Below are positions 1 to 12,500 of a stretch of DNA of 64,000 nt, one piece after another. A model generated the notes under the pieces. That model saw nothing but the letters and a program-made list of their open reading frames with translations. It did no database searches and was not told where the DNA came from. The position numbers and the translations under genes are program-made. Within the stretch, counting starts at the first letter, position 1, and each line of letters starts with the position of its first letter. This DNA comes from Manduca sexta (Eukaryota; Arthropoda; Insecta; Lepidoptera; Sphingidae): assembly GCF_014839805.1 (NCBI RefSeq), contig NC_051130.1, positions 9,424,001-9,488,000 on the forward strand, read 5' to 3'.

Positions 1-547
1 TCGTCGAGCACGGCGGCGCCGCGCGCCACCAGCGTCCACTTCAGCTGCGGGATGCTGCCCACGGCGCGCCACCCCTCCATGCTGTTCGCCCAACACTTCG
101 TCTTGTTGTTGATCTCGCCGGACTGGTACAGCTCTTTTAGTTTACCTGCTGGGGTAGTATCTGGCGCAGGTGACGAGCAGGTCGAGCACGGTGGCGGCGA
201 GCGCGCTCGTCGTCGGCGCACGCGCGGCACCAGCGTCCACTTCAGCTGCGGGATGCTGCCCACGGCGCGCCACCCCTCCATGCTGTTCGCCCAACACTTC
301 GTCTTGTTGTTGATCTCGCCGGACTGGTACAGCTCTTTTAGTTTACCTGCTGGGGTAGTATCTGGCGCAGGTGACGAGCAGGTCGAGCACGGTGGCGGCG
401 CTCGCGCTCGTCGAGCACGGCGGCGCCGCGCGCCACCAGCGTCCACTTCAGCTGCGGGATGCTGCCCACGGCGCGCCACCCCTCCATGCTGTTCGCCCAA
501 CACTTCGTCTTGTTGTTGATCTCGCCGGACTTGTACAGCTCTTTCAG
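1..547 (-). repeat. Tandem repeat of an Rme-8 exon (about 3 copies, period 201-206 bp)
   Basis: The same exon-derived block occurs at 347-547, about 146-341 and 1-140 (cut by the window edge), with offsets of 201 and 206 bp. Only the rightmost copy has a splice acceptor (CTTTCCAG just upstream at 548). The other copies follow directly after GTAAA of the preceding donor. Each complete copy carries a donor-like AGCAG/GTAAAC. In both readable copies the frame shifts in the GC-rich part before the expected [11 protein letters not shown] end. Reading through from one copy to the next meets a stop. It may be a real duplication, pseudo-exons, or a misassembled GC-rich stretch. Confidence 0.8.
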
Positions 548-3500
548 CTGGAAAGTTAAGCGTGTTGGAATTTATCGATGTTTGTTATCGACAGTAAAAC
601 GAATTCTGCAAGTGTATCTAATGATGCGATAGGCAATGAAATTATACGTGAATTATAGCCATAATATAATACATAATTTTATCATAAAAAAAGAATATCG
701 ATATTTGTTTTCTACCTTAGCAAATATGGTTCGTTTATATAAATAAAATACGTTCTACACAATCTCTGCAATCAATTCTGTGTAACTCAATAAACCCATT
801 TATATAAATCATTGTTTACTGAAAACAATATAATTTACATTACAATAGACGATATTATTACACCATCGCTCTACCGATAAAACAAACTAATTATTATTTA
901 CCTGTTGAAAACTAACAGGTCCCTTCCTCTGAACTTTATCTCCCTGTTCGAGGTTGTAGTACCACTCCCTGTCGCCGCCGCCGGTCTGCGCAGGCCCTTC
1001 GATGACGTTACTCTGAGTGGGCACTAGCGCTCGCGATGTATGTAGATGAGCTAGTGTCATGAGATCTACTAATATTCTAAAACGAAACAGAAAATATAAT
1101 AATGTAAAAAAATAGTTTTAGATAAAGGACACGAAATTAATCGATTAAAATGTCGATATAATTTTCGTTATCGACATTATCGACAGTCACATTTTTTTTT
1201 TATTTAAAATAACCATGCCTTTTAGGGCATTTCAATCTTGTTGTGTAGATACTTTACCAATGTTATCGATCGATTTTACACAGTGTAAGATAAAATAACA
1301 TTTAGATGAAACATCTACCATACATACCTAATACCGTTCCATTCTAATATTTCGCTAACGTTTCTTCTGTGCAGTATTAATTTCGATAGGAACTGTACCA
1401 GCCTGTCTCTTTCCGCTCTATCACATGTCTGCAAAATTACAAACATAATAATAACTAAGAAACATACTGAGTACATTAAATAGCCTACGAATTATTTAGC
1501 GTGGCAACTTGATACGAAAAATAATGGATTATTTTATCTGTTGTCAAAGTAGACCGTACTAAAACATAATATACTAATTATAGTTTTCATAATTTATTCA
1601 ACTGGGGCCTCATAATCTGTCGGTAGTCGATGACCGATTGTAGTACTGCTCTTACCATTAGTGCATGTAATAATAAGTAAACCAAGGCGTCACAAACATC
1701 GATAATCGATACTGACCCTGTCCAACATCTGCACGATATACTTGGTGTCTGCGAAGGGCCCGATGTCCTCGAAGTACCGACCATACACGATGCTCATCGC
1801 TTGTAGGCACATGCACTTCATCTCCACCTTTGGAGTCGACAGGAATCGGTGGTACAGGTCGTTGAAGAACTCGTAGCTGGAAATAATCGATTTGTATCGA
1901 TTGTAAAAAATCCATTTTTAATTGAGTAAAGTACTAATCAATCCTTTTTTTATAATTATTATTTTTTGTTTATGTAATAGCTAGTACCACAATAAAGGTG
2001 GACATATATGAATACGATAAATTTATATTCTTTTATTGAAATATTCGGGGTTATCTTTACTAAATTTGTAACAAATCTAATTAGAGATAACAGATACATT
2101 CAAACTATTTTAACAATGTTAATTAAAAATACGTATGTTAACATCCATTCTAACCTCTTCCTGATAGGGCTATCGTCATTGTCCCGTTGCTCTAGCAGTA
2201 TCCTGAGGTAGTAGTCGCCGATCTTGACCTCGTGCTGCAGACACTGGTAGTGCAGCTCGAGTTCGGCGTGGTTCCATGACGTCAGCACTCCGCCCGCCAC
2301 CTCGCGGTCCATCGTAAACGCTCGGATCTCGTTCTCGAGGGCCACGCGGAGTTCTTCACGGGTCTATAGTAAGGAAGAAATGTATGTCTTAAAAATTAAA
2401 TCATGGTGTGTTTTTGTACCGTATTTTTTTTTAGAAAAATTTTACAACTTTTATTCATGCCATCTCTTTTTACTATTCTGTGAAAAGTACCAATTACTGG
2501 AAAGCTCAATGGTCGAGAAAAGTTGCATTTGTACTTTTTTGTTTGAGTTTGTTGTTATTTGCTCAGATATTTAAAATATTGCAGAAACAATTATTATTGT
2601 AGGGTTTAACAACATAAACCGGTATTCAGTACGCAAGTTGGCGTAATAACAAATACTCCCATATTTTTTATCGATTTCATTTTTATTCACAGGGCAAAGT
2701 AAAAGTCAAGTACAAAGCTATACAAACCGTATGGTTCCATATGAGGTTGGGCAGCGCATGGTCCCTGTGGAACTGGTAGTAGAAGAGCGGCCAGTTGGCG
2801 TGCGACTTGAGTCGCTCGCGGCGCCTGCGCAGCACGACGGGGCGGTCGCGCGCGTCGCGCTCGCGCGGCTCGCGCCGCGCCGCCCAGTGCTGCAGCGCCA
2901 GGTTCGCGTAGTGCTGCGACAATGTACATAGCGTCATTATCAGTGAAGGGCTGATTTAAAAAGGTATAAGGAAACCCTCATGCAAATCTGATCAGCAGTT
3001 TTTGAGAAAATCACAGACATAACTACATATCGTGTAATTAACGAGTCGATGTTGCATTCGATAGTTTGCCACTTTTAAAATATTATGGATTTTTTGCACT
3101 TGCGCCACGGAAATCTAAAGGTGCGATATATTCTTATTTCAGACATATATACGGGTCGAATACAGAGCCGCCGTTCTTTGAAGTCGGTTAAATTTAAGTC
3201 TTAGTTCGTATGCGTATGTGCGTACAAACATGAATGTATATACGCATACGTGCGTACGTACATACATAACTTTGTACATGTTTGAACACGTACGTGAATA
3301 TGTTATCTACAGTACACAGTATTAAACATACCTCTAGATGTTTCTCGACGTATTTGACCTGTCGCTCGAGCGCGTCCCAGTGTCTCGCTCGCGGACGCGG
3401 CGCAGAGGCCTGCGCGAGCTGCAGATTGTCGCGTTCCTCCACGCGGTCCGCCGCCAGCGCCTCCGCCGGTGGCGCTTCTGTCGACTCCAGGAAAGCTAAC

Positions 3501-6500
3501 AAGCCAGATGGCTGTAAAAAAAATGGTGACAATATTTACCCCACGGTCTCGTAGTCCTTTTTTTGGCATTTCACATGCTCATACTGGTATTGGCCTATCG
3601 ACATAGGATATAAGTTGCATAAATGCATAGTGCTAAAGGGTCTTAACATTTGCTAGACATCCTGCAAAAAATCGCAATTACTATAAAACCGTACCATGAT
3701 CCGCTTCATGAGGTCGTGCGCGGGCGCGTGGTCGACGAGCCAGAGCGCGAGCAGGTGGCGCGCGAGGTGGCGCTGGTGCAGGCGCGCGGGCGCGTACAGC
3801 GCGGCGAGCAGGTGGCGCGGCAGCGCGGCCTCGGCCAGCGCCAGCGCCTGCATGCGCGCGCCCACGCCGCCGCCGCCCTCCTCGATGAGCGCGCGCATCA
3901 CCAGCCCGCCGCCCTTCACTATCGCCATGGACGGGTGCTGCGACACAACACTCTCTACATTACACGTATCGTATCAATAATGGCGTTGTTCGTTTAATGT
4001 TAAATAGTTCAAAAGCAGAGATAAATGTGCTCATTTCAAATATGTATAAATTGCAATTACAAAAAAAACAGTTGATAAATCAATAATCCTTTCGATCATC
4101 GATAGAATAATCAACAAATCCATTAGAAAATTTATAGATTACTTAACTCTATATATTTTTAATGATTACCAACAAACGAACCCATCCCTTAATTACCTCA
4201 AATAATTTGAACAAAATCCGTCCTCTATTAGCGACCATTTCGAGTAACTGATCAAACTGCTTTCCATCCGTTGTCTCACTGTACGGAACGCACAGCGCGA
4301 ATGTTAGGAAATCCAACATGGCCGCCACTACCAACGCACCAGTACCTGCCATCTGAAAAATCCATAATATTAACAATCAGAAAAGCAATAAATAATACTT
4401 ACGTGGTTAGTTTTTTTTACTTAATTATGGTGTAAATATCATTAATTATTCCACACGAATTTCACATTATACAAAAACAGCAATACCTAAATGTGATAAA
4501 ATTCGAAATAAAACCTTTATGCAAAGTCTGTAGAATATGCCCTATGTGACAAGTAATGTGTCCATACCACGTGCTCGGCCCACATGGTGAGCAGTCCGTC
4601 GAGGAAGTGCGGCGAGGAGAGCATGCTGGCCTTGTTGAGCTGCTCCTGACGCAGGTCGGGCTCCTGGTGCATGGGCTGCATGAGCGCGCACACCGCGTCC
4701 AGCGCCGCGTGCGAGCACGCCGCCGAGCCGCGCCGCAGCGCGCCCACCGCCGCCGTGCCGATCCACTCGCGGAAACTGACAACCACCGAGCTTTATTATG
4801 TACTTATACACCATTACATCCGCGAAAACGAGCCCCACTAAGTTCCATAATCGCTTAAACAATAGATAGCTTCAAGGAAAGTAAAATACTGCGTAAGATA
4901 TAACTTCACTTAGATGAATTACAATGAACCGGCGATAGCCTATTTGGTTGTGGAACGAATTGCCGAGGCGACTGTCCGCATGTTCAAAACCCAAGGACAC
5001 ACACCTCTGACTTTCCTAAAAAAAATGATGTGTGTATTCTTTGTAAATTATCGCTTGCTTTAAAGGTGAAGGAAAACATCGTGAGGAAACTTGCACACCT
5101 AAGAAGTTCTGTATAGGAATTTCAAAAGAGTGTGAAGTCAACCAATTCGCATTAGGCCAGCGTGGTGGACTAAGGCCTAATCCCTCTCAGTAGTAGAGGA
5201 GGCCCGTGCTCAGCAGTGGGACAGTATATAATACAGGGCAATAATGATATTATTTGATGAATCACATTCTTTCATTCACTTAAACATTGTCTACGTCTGA
5301 TGAAATAAGGTCTAGTTCAATCTATGGACACATACAATATGACTCACCCGGGCAGCGCAGTGAACGCGGCAAACCCGACCTTACTGGCGCAGAGCCGCCG
5401 CAGCGCGTGGAACTGCGCCTCGAGCTCCCGCAGCGGCAGCGTGGCGGCCGACGCGGCGCTGTTCACCAGCGCGTTCAACGCTCCAGTGATCAACTTCTCT
5501 TTGTTCTCCGCGAATAGCCGCTACGGACATCAGTATGGCTTAGGGTATTATCATACTAATTCGTGTTTAGTACGAGGCTATTGGTCAACGTGCGTGTACA
5601 CGTGCATCTCTAGTACGTGCAATTTTGTACACTCGCCTTAACAATTTTACGGCGAATTCGTTGATCAATCTCTCGCGAAACACATTAAAATATCGCTAAC
5701 GTGATAGGTCTTAGGAGTATGTATAACTATTACGAACAGTTATACATACATACTGATTGTATACATTAGACAAATATGCATTTGAAAACATTAAGCAACA
5801 TATTAACGGAGCGTGCAGCGGGACGTTCTGAGCGTGTGAATTGCATTATGCGGGTTTGCTTTGTATGTTTTAAATGCTGTTGCAAATACCTTCATTCAGG
5901 TATAAGAGTGCTGCTACTTGCTTACTCAAAATGACGCCCCAATTATATGTTTTGTCTGAGAGTGTTTACCCCTACCTAAATTTGCTGTCCGTATTCTACG
6001 TACATCACAACTGATATGAAAAGTCTTAGCGATGCAAGCCAATCAGTTGGCAAATTCTTATCGCTAGCTCACTATTACAAGGCTCTATATATATTTTTTT
6101 TGCACAAATGAACTATATATTATATCATACGACTGTATTTTACCAACCAAATATTTAATATCTATTTTTTCCAACATAAGTTAAAGTTAACATAGCATCT
6201 TGCAATAGTGAGCCAGTTGTATTATTCCACAGTTCAAGATAAGCATTTCATATACAAACACAGTAGGTAGCTCATTAATGGCCATCCTGAAGTTAGTCAC
6301 TAATGACAATAATGTTATTATTTTACTTTTTGGGGATTGGAGGTGAAGACAAATGTGGATGGCGCGTGTCGTGCCTAACTTCAAACCGATCAGTTTGAAA
6401 CGGCCGTACTGTGAGTTTGATAAAAAAAAATATTTTAAATTATAGCTAATGGTTCATGTTCATGTTAGAAAACTGTAGATTTAAGAAGGTGATTATTTAC

Positions 6501-9500
6501 AATATTTTATGAAAAAGACATGTTTTTCAGCTGTAAAAAAGTTATATCAACGCGATAATGAAAAGAAACACGAAAATTATATTCGATACAATAGTGTTAC
6601 GATAAAAATATTCTTTTGAGGGTATTTGTGAAACCTTTTGCTATAAAAACACCAAGAGTTTGAATAACCAAGGCAGTTGGTCATTGAAAAGTCGGATACG
6701 TTGGTTGGTTGGTGAAATATTAGTAAAAGTATCCCTGTTATCAGTGATAATTCTTTTTATTTTAATCAAAATCATGTTAGTTCTTAACAATAGCATAATT
6801 TCTGATTTAAATATTTTTAAACAATTATAACATGCAAACCAATGCCAACTGTTCCCAACTCAATAGTTTTATCGATATTTCTGATGAATATTTACAAAAC
6901 ATATAACGATTTTATTAATTGCGCCATAAGATAATCGTGTAAAATTTTTCATGCCATAACCCTGCACCTCCTAAATTAGATATAAGAAAACATGATATTA
7001 TCGACATATTATAATACTCTATCGATATTTAAAATACTCATTACCATATTCAATTTGCAGTCCTTGAGTAAAAAAATATCTACTATTACGCTTGTAAAAA
7101 AAATCTTTTACTATATGTTTTCAAGACAATAAATATTACCCCAAAGATAAATATTACAATTAAAACCTTAACCTTTGCTATTTCTGACACCAATAAAACC
7201 TCTGCATTTTAGTAACTTCTCTCATGAAAAAAAAAACTATATACATTCTATAAATACAACCAAGCGCACACCCACCTCAAACGCATGACGTCATCTCATC
7301 CTCAATTACCTAACCCCAGGGAGTGTAAAAATAATAATGAAATGGGGGACTTACTAGATCCCACGTAAGAAACAGCCACAACAGGGGACGAGCCTATAAG
7401 GCACACAACATTACATTAATATGCCCAGAACTGACAAAATTAAACTTTCAAGCAGCAAAGCGACAAGCGAATTAATAGAATGGATGATAAAATACACGAA
7501 TATTACATAATATATGGTTTAAATGTTGCTCTTTTATCTTATATTTATATGATTTAAAAGAAATGAGATCAATCGATTTAAAAATGCAGTTACTGATTTC
7601 ATATGTACAATTTTATTTAACTAAAAAATAGTAAATAAGTCTTATTATAACGTAAAAATAGCGAAAATGACTCTTAAAAATGAGTCGTAAATTACACAGA
7701 TTATAAAAATCATGAAAACATATAATGATATAAAGCATTAGTATTTATAAAACCTTTGTTAAACTACACTACAAGCATCTCCATATAAAATAAGTCTTAC
7801 TCTAAACTACATAAAACACAGTAGTATAGGATGCAAGCTGTAGTGGACAGAGAGAGGTCTTACGTCTTGGCTGACTGAGTAGATGAGTCCGCTGTACCCC
7901 ACGTTCGCGTTGAACCGCTCTATCACCTCCGCACGAGACATGCCCACTGAGTTTTGGAACAATCTGGAATGATATACATAAATGAGTGGCGAGATTCTTG
8001 TATGCGAGACTCCATTCGGTAGGTATATGTTTTTCTGCCAACCAGCAGAGATGTGTGAGACATATTTATAACTATAAAAATAATTAATTTCGGGATTTGA
8101 ATAATTCACAACTTGGGTTAATTATCTCATAGCGAGAAAAATATGTACCAATACAAGGCCTACGGCCTACCAGAGGATAATAGGTTGATTGATGATGATA
8201 AGGAAAATAGTGCAAAACAATGTAGTACATTGTTGTTTTACCTTTGTTTTTATACTGGCTGGACGTTTACAACAGCGAAGCGACCTGTTCTTTTTTGTCA
8301 TTACTAGACACCACATAAATATTAAAATCATAATTTGATAATACAATGAACTAAAGATTCCTATAGTCATGTTTTCCAAGTGGTATTGAATTTTTGTATG
8401 CTAGGATCTTCATCTTCTCAGTCGTCCACCCCTTGCGGAGTGGTCGAGGTTATGGATCGTTTGAAAAATTGGTTGCGACTTTTGCTAGACTTCTCCATCT
8501 CTCTCTATTCATGGCACTGCGTGTACATTCAGTAACGGAACACTTTGTAGACGATTTAATGACGTTTGTCCATTAGGTGGGTGTTTAGCCGCGAGGACGT
8601 TTACCTTCTACTCTTCCCATGCCAGTATAGGGAATGACAATTCCTTTCACACCAGTTTAAAACAAAATATAGGTGTTAGATGTGCTTGCCTGAGATGGTT
8701 AGCCTCGGTCTCCTCGTCGACGGAGTGGTGCAGCGGGCCGAGGCGGTACCCGCGCGGCGTGTGCGTGGAGCGCACGTGCACGTCGCGCTGCCCGCTCGAG
8801 CGCACGCCGTCCAGCAGCGACGCCAGCAGCGCGTCCCTACAACACGACATACACCCTCACAGGCATGTGGTACACTTATGGAAAGATTATTTTTTTATTT
8901 ATAACTAACACAGATAACACCAGGGACATATCTATGTCTCTGCCCATCACGAATAATTTTCTTTACACAGTTTGCAAACACAAAAGACGTACAGGGCGTA
9001 CTCAATCAGCCCTCATCATCATTTTGAAATTAACATCTATGTGAGATTATTAAGTAGCGTTCGTTGAAGATGCGAGGTACGATGTATACCTACGCTGATG
9101 ACTTATCAGACGTATTCTATTCTGAAAGATACGACCGCAATTTGGCAGCGGATTTCTGTATTTGTATACGGGTTAAAATGGTGTATAATCAGCCCTAAAT
9201 ATACTAAAACATTTATAGTTAGTCAGCCTACTATTCCTTAAGTTTAATGTATGTATGACGTATGTGTATGGAAACATTTACACTACCCACCTTTCTCCTG
9301 CGAGGTACGTGCGCGTCTGTCCGTTCATATACTCGATAGCGAACTTTTGCGGGTGTTCTGAGTCTCTGACTAACGCGAACACGCTTGACAACGGCCGCAG
9401 ACACACCACCTATAAAAACATATAAGCATTACATACCAAAACGAAATATTGATATTTAAAGGAAGATAGGGGGGGGTGTGTAACCGCGGGTTTAAGCCAT

Positions 9501-12500
9501 GCACTTAGATATGATACATATATTACTATAGGTGTAACCGTGTGTTCTCTTTCATTTTGTTTAGCTTGGAAACATTTCTGATACAAATGCCACATGGTTA
9601 GTATGCTATATGATTGTTGGTTAGATTTATTTACATTCAATACTTTCTTGAAATTTTATTTGCATCAAAATGTGACAGTATACACCTTATAATTAACAGC
9701 TGAATGTATTTACATATGCCAACTTACAGAATAAGTCTGCGGATCCCTCTCTAGTATGCAAGTATCGGAGAGACAAAGAGTCCGTCGCATCGGCTCCATA
9801 TGCCGCGCCGGGTTGACTTTATGCACCGTAAACTCGCTTAGGGACGTTTGGTGTTGATCTCCGCTGAAAAGCAAGGTAGATTGAAGCATACATTTTGCAT
9901 AAAATATCATTTAAAAAATATTACAAAAACTAAAATGTTATGTGTATTGGAATTGAAAGCGGCGATAGCCTAGTTGGGTGTGGAAGGGACTGCCAAGACA
10001 AATGTCCGCAGGTTCAAATGCAAAGGGCACACTGTAGAATTCCAGAAAACATGGAAATAATATTCTGAGTTTGTACTTCGGAATCCATTTATTTACAAAC
10101 TGACATTTCTTTGAAACAAAACATTATATTAAGAAAAACGTACCAGCCAGTACACTACACTCCTCCATACTAAATTAACAAAACACTCAACTCTACAACT
10201 TAAAATGATAATACCTCACATTCTATAATCAGGAACGTTTGTTAATCTACACTGCCTAATAGGGCGTTGCCTGGGACGTGGAGTCGTTGGCTCATACGGT
10301 AAGGCGTCCTGAAATTCAGGTGATACCGGGGTGGCACTACCCTGAAGTTCCACTAACGGAGACCGCGTCGCGATCGGTCTACTGACCGGAGTATGAATTG
10401 CGGAATCGCACACTCTCTGCCCCTGCACCGATGATAAAGTGGCTGGTTCTGAACCTAGTGCTGACCTTAATCCTGCACTAGGAAGTTGAGATACCCTTTT
10501 CATTGGAATCGCTAGGGATAAACTAGCGTTCTCCTTCCTAATTTGGTTTTCATTTTTATGAAACTTCCTTTTAATTTGGTCTATATGCCTGTGAACTAAC
10601 TCTCCCCGGCTGCCTACAATCTCGTAATCAGTATTCCCTAAACATCTCTGAATTTTGCCTGAGACCCGGCCGATGCGGTTCTATAGATCATGGTAATGTA
10701 GACTGTAGGTACCGCGACTTCGTATGCGGAAGATGCGGAATTGTTGGTCACTTACGGCGAGTGTGCCGATTTGTCGCGGCATCGAAGACTCGAGCAAGTG
10801 AAATACCAGCGGTGGCAAGATCTCAGGGTCGCACAGGAATACACCACGGCCAAGCCAATCAACGGGAAAATGCCGAAGAGCAATCGGATGTAGAAGAGAA
10901 CCTTCACCAGTTATGTTTAAATAATTATAAGGCGGTGAGTTTGCCCATATCCATTGATGGTTGTACTATACAAATGGAAGTAGACACGGGTTCAGCTGTG
11001 TCATGCATTAGTAAGAGCACCTATGATGCGTATTTTAATCATCTAAAACTGAAGCCGCACAAGATAGTTTTTAATTTTTATAATGGTGTAAGTATAAAAC
11101 CCATAGGGGTTATTAATCCGCTAGTACGTTACAGGAACAAACTAAACGATTAGAGTTGTTTGTAGTAAAAGGAGGTACTACCTCACTCTTAGGAAGGCAG
11201 TGGTTAACTGAACTACATATCAAAATACCACTATTTACCAATACGAATGTAAACCATTGTAATGTTGATCGGACTCATTTTAATAAAGAAATAAACTTAT
11301 TATTTGACAGATATAACAAGCTGTTTGATGGACGTTTGGGCCGATTCACTGGCTGTAAGGCGACGTTGAAATTACGGGAATCGGCGGTACCGGTGTTCCA
11401 TCGTGCGCGGCCACTGCCTTACGCACTGCGCGACCGTGTTGACGCAGAGTTAGACAGAATGCTGCGCGATGGAATAATCGAGCCAGTCGATTGTTCCGAC
11501 TGGGCGTCTCCTCTGGTACCGGTAAATAAAGCGGATGGCTCTCTGAGAATCTGTGCGGATTATAAGGCTACTGTTAATCCTATGCTATATGTAGATAGGT
11601 TTCCGTTACCGAGAATTGATGACTTATTGGTGCGCCTAGGCGGGGCTAAATATTTTTCTAAGATAGATTTATCCCAGGCCTATAACCAGATAGAGTTAGA
11701 TGAAACAAAAAATATACTGTGATAAATACTCATCGCGGCTTATTTCAGTATAATAGATTAGTTTATGGTCTAGCGTCTAGTGCGGGCATTTTTCAGCGCA
11801 TAATGTGTGAATTAGTAAAGGGAATTCCTAATGTAGAGGTATTTTTAGACGATGTGATAATAGGAGGTAGCAATAAGGAGGAGCATTTGGCCGCTTTAGA
11901 AGCAGTGCTTGAGAGACTTTATATTAAAGGAATGAAATTGAAAACCGAAAAATGTGTTTTCTTAGTTGATGAAGTAAAGTATTTAGGATACGTTTTACAT
12001 AAGGACGGCATTAAAACCGACCCAGCGAAATTGGAGGCGATTGATAAAATACCTAGACCGAGTAATGTTACGGAGTTGCGATCTTTTATAGGACTAATTA
12101 ACTTTTACGCGAGATTCGTAAAGAATATGAGCACTATATTAGTACCGCTCTACGAATTATTCAAAAGGGCAAGGTTTGGGTTTGGTCGGCCGAATGTGAA
12201 CGTTCTTTTAGTAAAATTAAGCAGTTAATGATGAGTACAGAGGTTTTAGCGCATTACGACCCAAATAAGCCTCTTATTCTGACTTGTGATGCGAGTGCGC
12301 GTGGAGTTGGAGCGGTGCTATCGCAACCGGCGGCAAGCGGGGCGGGAGAGCGCCCAATAGCTTATGTATCGCGCACTCTTACCGACGCGGAAAAGAATTA
12401 CTCTCAAATACATCGTGAAGCGTTGGCAATAATATTCGGGGTCAAAAAGTTTCACCAGTATTTGTATGGGCGTCATTTTCTCTTGAGAACGGACCATAAG

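Noticed and set aside
52..559. Plus-strand reading frames of 155 and 62 residues with repeated [16 protein letters not shown] blocks
   Set aside because: They are antisense shadows of the repeated Rme-8 exon; the minus strand gives the recognisable family sequence and a splice acceptor.
2731..2931. Plus-strand frame opposite an Rme-8 exon, and similar GC-rich shadows at 3650-3997, 4556-4858 and 8680-8904
   Set aside because: Each is the complement of a GC-rich Rme-8 exon, with Arg/Ala-rich composition and no splice context.
3220..3290. ACGT/CATACG-rich alternating purine-pyrimidine stretch
   Set aside because: Simple low-complexity sequence in an Rme-8 intron; no further structure seen.
5717..5749. 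12-bp inverted repeat GTATGTATAACT with a 9-nt loop
   Set aside because: Short and AT-rich; such repeats are expected by chance in this composition.
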